DNA from: Methylomonas sp. LL1
Lineage (GTDB): Bacteria > Pseudomonadota > Gammaproteobacteria > Methylococcales > Methylomonadaceae
Length of the DNA: 64,000 bases
Direction of reading: 5' to 3'
Assembly (NCBI RefSeq): GCF_015711015.1
Contig: NZ_CP064653.1
Coordinates: 2,976,001-3,040,000 of the forward strand
Shown in pieces: positions 62,966-64,000 of this stretch (its first letter is position 1; every line of letters starts with the position of its first letter). The translations under genes were made by a program, and so were the position numbers. Under the pieces are notes generated by a model. That model saw nothing but the letters and a program-made list of their open reading frames with translations, was not told where the DNA came from and made no database searches.

Positions 62966-64000
62966 ATGCCTCTACGAAAACTCTGGCCGTTTCGGAAAAA
63001 GAAAAAAACACCTGTCAGTGCCGCCGTCGAATACAGCGTACCGCAACGCGTTTACACGCCGGTTAACCTGGTGGAAATCGGCATGTATGTGATCGAATTG
63101 GACCGCTCTTGGCTGGACAGCCCTTTTTTATTTCAAGGTTTTGAAGTGCAAACCCAGGATGAAATCCTGCAATTAAGAGGCTGTTGCGATTACGTTTATA
63201 TCGATACCACCATCAAGCGTAAACGCCGATTCGGGAAGTTCGCCACCCATAACAAACCGCTGATCGAGACCGCTTCGGATTACGGTACCCCGCCTCCCAA
63301 ACTCGGCAGCTTCGAAACTGAAATTGGCCGCGCGGAAGTCGTTTATCGACAGGTGAGTCAGTTCGTGGCGGAGACCATGCAACGCGTCAGTTATGGCGAG
63401 GCCATCGATACCAAATTGGCCAAAGCAGCGGTTGCGGAATGTGTCGCCAGCATTTTGCACTCCCCGGATGCTTTTTTATGGCTTATCCAGCTGAAAAATA
63501 GAGACGAATATACCGCTCAACACAGTTTGAACGTCTGCGTGCTGTCCATCGTGCTCGGGCGGCACATCAACCTGTCCGACACCAGTCTGCATAATGTCGG
63601 CTTATGCGGATTGATGCATGACATGGGCAAAATGCTGGTGCCGGACCAGATTTTGAACAAGCCCGGCAGGCTGGAGCCGGATGAAATGGAGATCATGCGC
63701 GGCCATACCACCAAGGGTTATGAATTGCTGCAATCCAGCGAGAACATGTATCCGGGCGCGATCAAAACTGCATTGTCGCATCATGAAATGTTGAATGGTA
63801 AAGGCTATCCAAACCAGCTAACCCATCGCCATATCCCCCTGTTTACCCGCATAGTGACCATCGCCGACATTTACGACGCCATGACCAGCGACAGGGTTTA
63901 TCAAAAAGGCCGAACCCATCTGGAAGCAACCAGCATCATGGCTGACATGAGCGGTGAAAGTCTGGAGGAACGCCTGGTCACCAAATTTATCGAATCGCTG
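62966..64000 (+). CDS. HD-GYP c-di-GMP phosphodiesterase, 3' end beyond window
   Basis: 345 codons are visible before the window ends. The N-terminal DUF3391 region (about 28-150, including VNLVEIGMYVIELDRSW) precedes an HD-GYP domain: His218-Asp219 in LMHDMGKML, and HHEMLNGKGYP (272-282), which has the HHExxxGxGYP signature. Such enzymes cleave c-di-GMP. The protein may act with the PilZ effector near the left end of the window in the same signalling network, although they are not linked genetically. Confidence 0.92.
   Translation, partial: MPLRKLWPFRKKKKTPVSAAVEYSVPQRVYTPVNLVEIGMYVIELDRSWLDSPFLFQGFEVQTQDEILQLRGCCDYVYIDTTIKRKRRFGKFATHNKPLIETASDYGTPPPKLGSFETEIGRAEVVYRQVSQFVAETMQRVSYGEAIDTKLAKAAVAECVASILHSPDAFLWLIQLKNRDEYTAQHSLNVCVLSIVLGRHINLSDTSLHNVGLCGLMHDMGKMLVPDQILNKPGRLEPDEMEIMRGHTTKGYELLQSSENMYPGAIKTALSHHEMLNGKGYPNQLTHRHIPLFTRIVTIADIYDAMTSDRVYQKGRTHLEATSIMADMSGESLEERLVTKFIESL

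Overview
The window reads as chromosomal DNA of a gammaproteobacterial methanotroph, most likely Methylomonas or a close relative in the Methylococcales. This is inference. Its main supports are a dihydromethanopterin-reductase-like flavoprotein coupled to a dihydropteroate-synthase-like protein (tetrahydromethanopterin cofactor synthesis, typical of methylotrophs), gammaproteobacterial forms of gshA, rlmI, prmA, accBC, def-fmt-rsmB, yajQ and rplM-rpsI, and secreted proteins ending in VPLPAT/VPVPAT-type PEP-CTERM-like tails.

Layout. 1-11.7 kb is core: a partial exported protein, trpS, a PilZ protein, queD and a DUF1249 gene, recQ divergent from gshA-cysH, a MinD/FlhG-like ATPase with a long unassigned C-terminus, a Uma2 protein, and the pterin pair. 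11.7-13.6 kb is an accessory gap with a probable transposase scrap and an orphan membrane protein. 13.6-23.5 kb is a minus-strand housekeeping block (two small Cys-rich genes, rlmI, DUF3426, prmA, accC-accB-aroQ, tlpA-like, dsbD, cutA), then fxsA and a small YgaP-like protein.

uvrD (23.5-25.7 kb) opens an accessory island reaching about 32.7 kb. It holds two PEP-CTERM-like genes, two long perfect palindromes, a decayed second copy of the uvrD 3' end, a truncated membrane-protein gene, a complete IS256-family element, a FitAB-type toxin-antitoxin pair with a multi-half-site operator, an ISNCY-like remnant, a small secreted protein and stem-loop repeats. This is the most rearranged part of the window.

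32.7-64 kb returns to mostly core genes: an exported amine oxidase, pyk-gap, a GT2-GtrA fusion with a GT-C-like membrane protein, a CmoA-like/ICMT-like pair, def-fmt-rsmB-DUF4390-ntrY-ntrX, an AT-rich orphan gene among hairpin repeats, a CDP-alcohol phosphatidyltransferase/CdsA-like/PlsC-like operon, rplM-rpsI, a glycosyltransferase/sterol-desaturase-like/hydrolase set, an Anbu-type proteasome-like protease, a membrane-anchored protein with four copies of a DSVLRRHY motif, zwf, aqpZ, a small lipoprotein, yajQ, an ATP-grasp-like protein and the start of an HD-GYP gene. Gene overlaps of 1-4 bases are frequent and mark many operons. No tRNA, rRNA or CRISPR array was recognised. Family calls come from motif recognition by eye; no database search was run.
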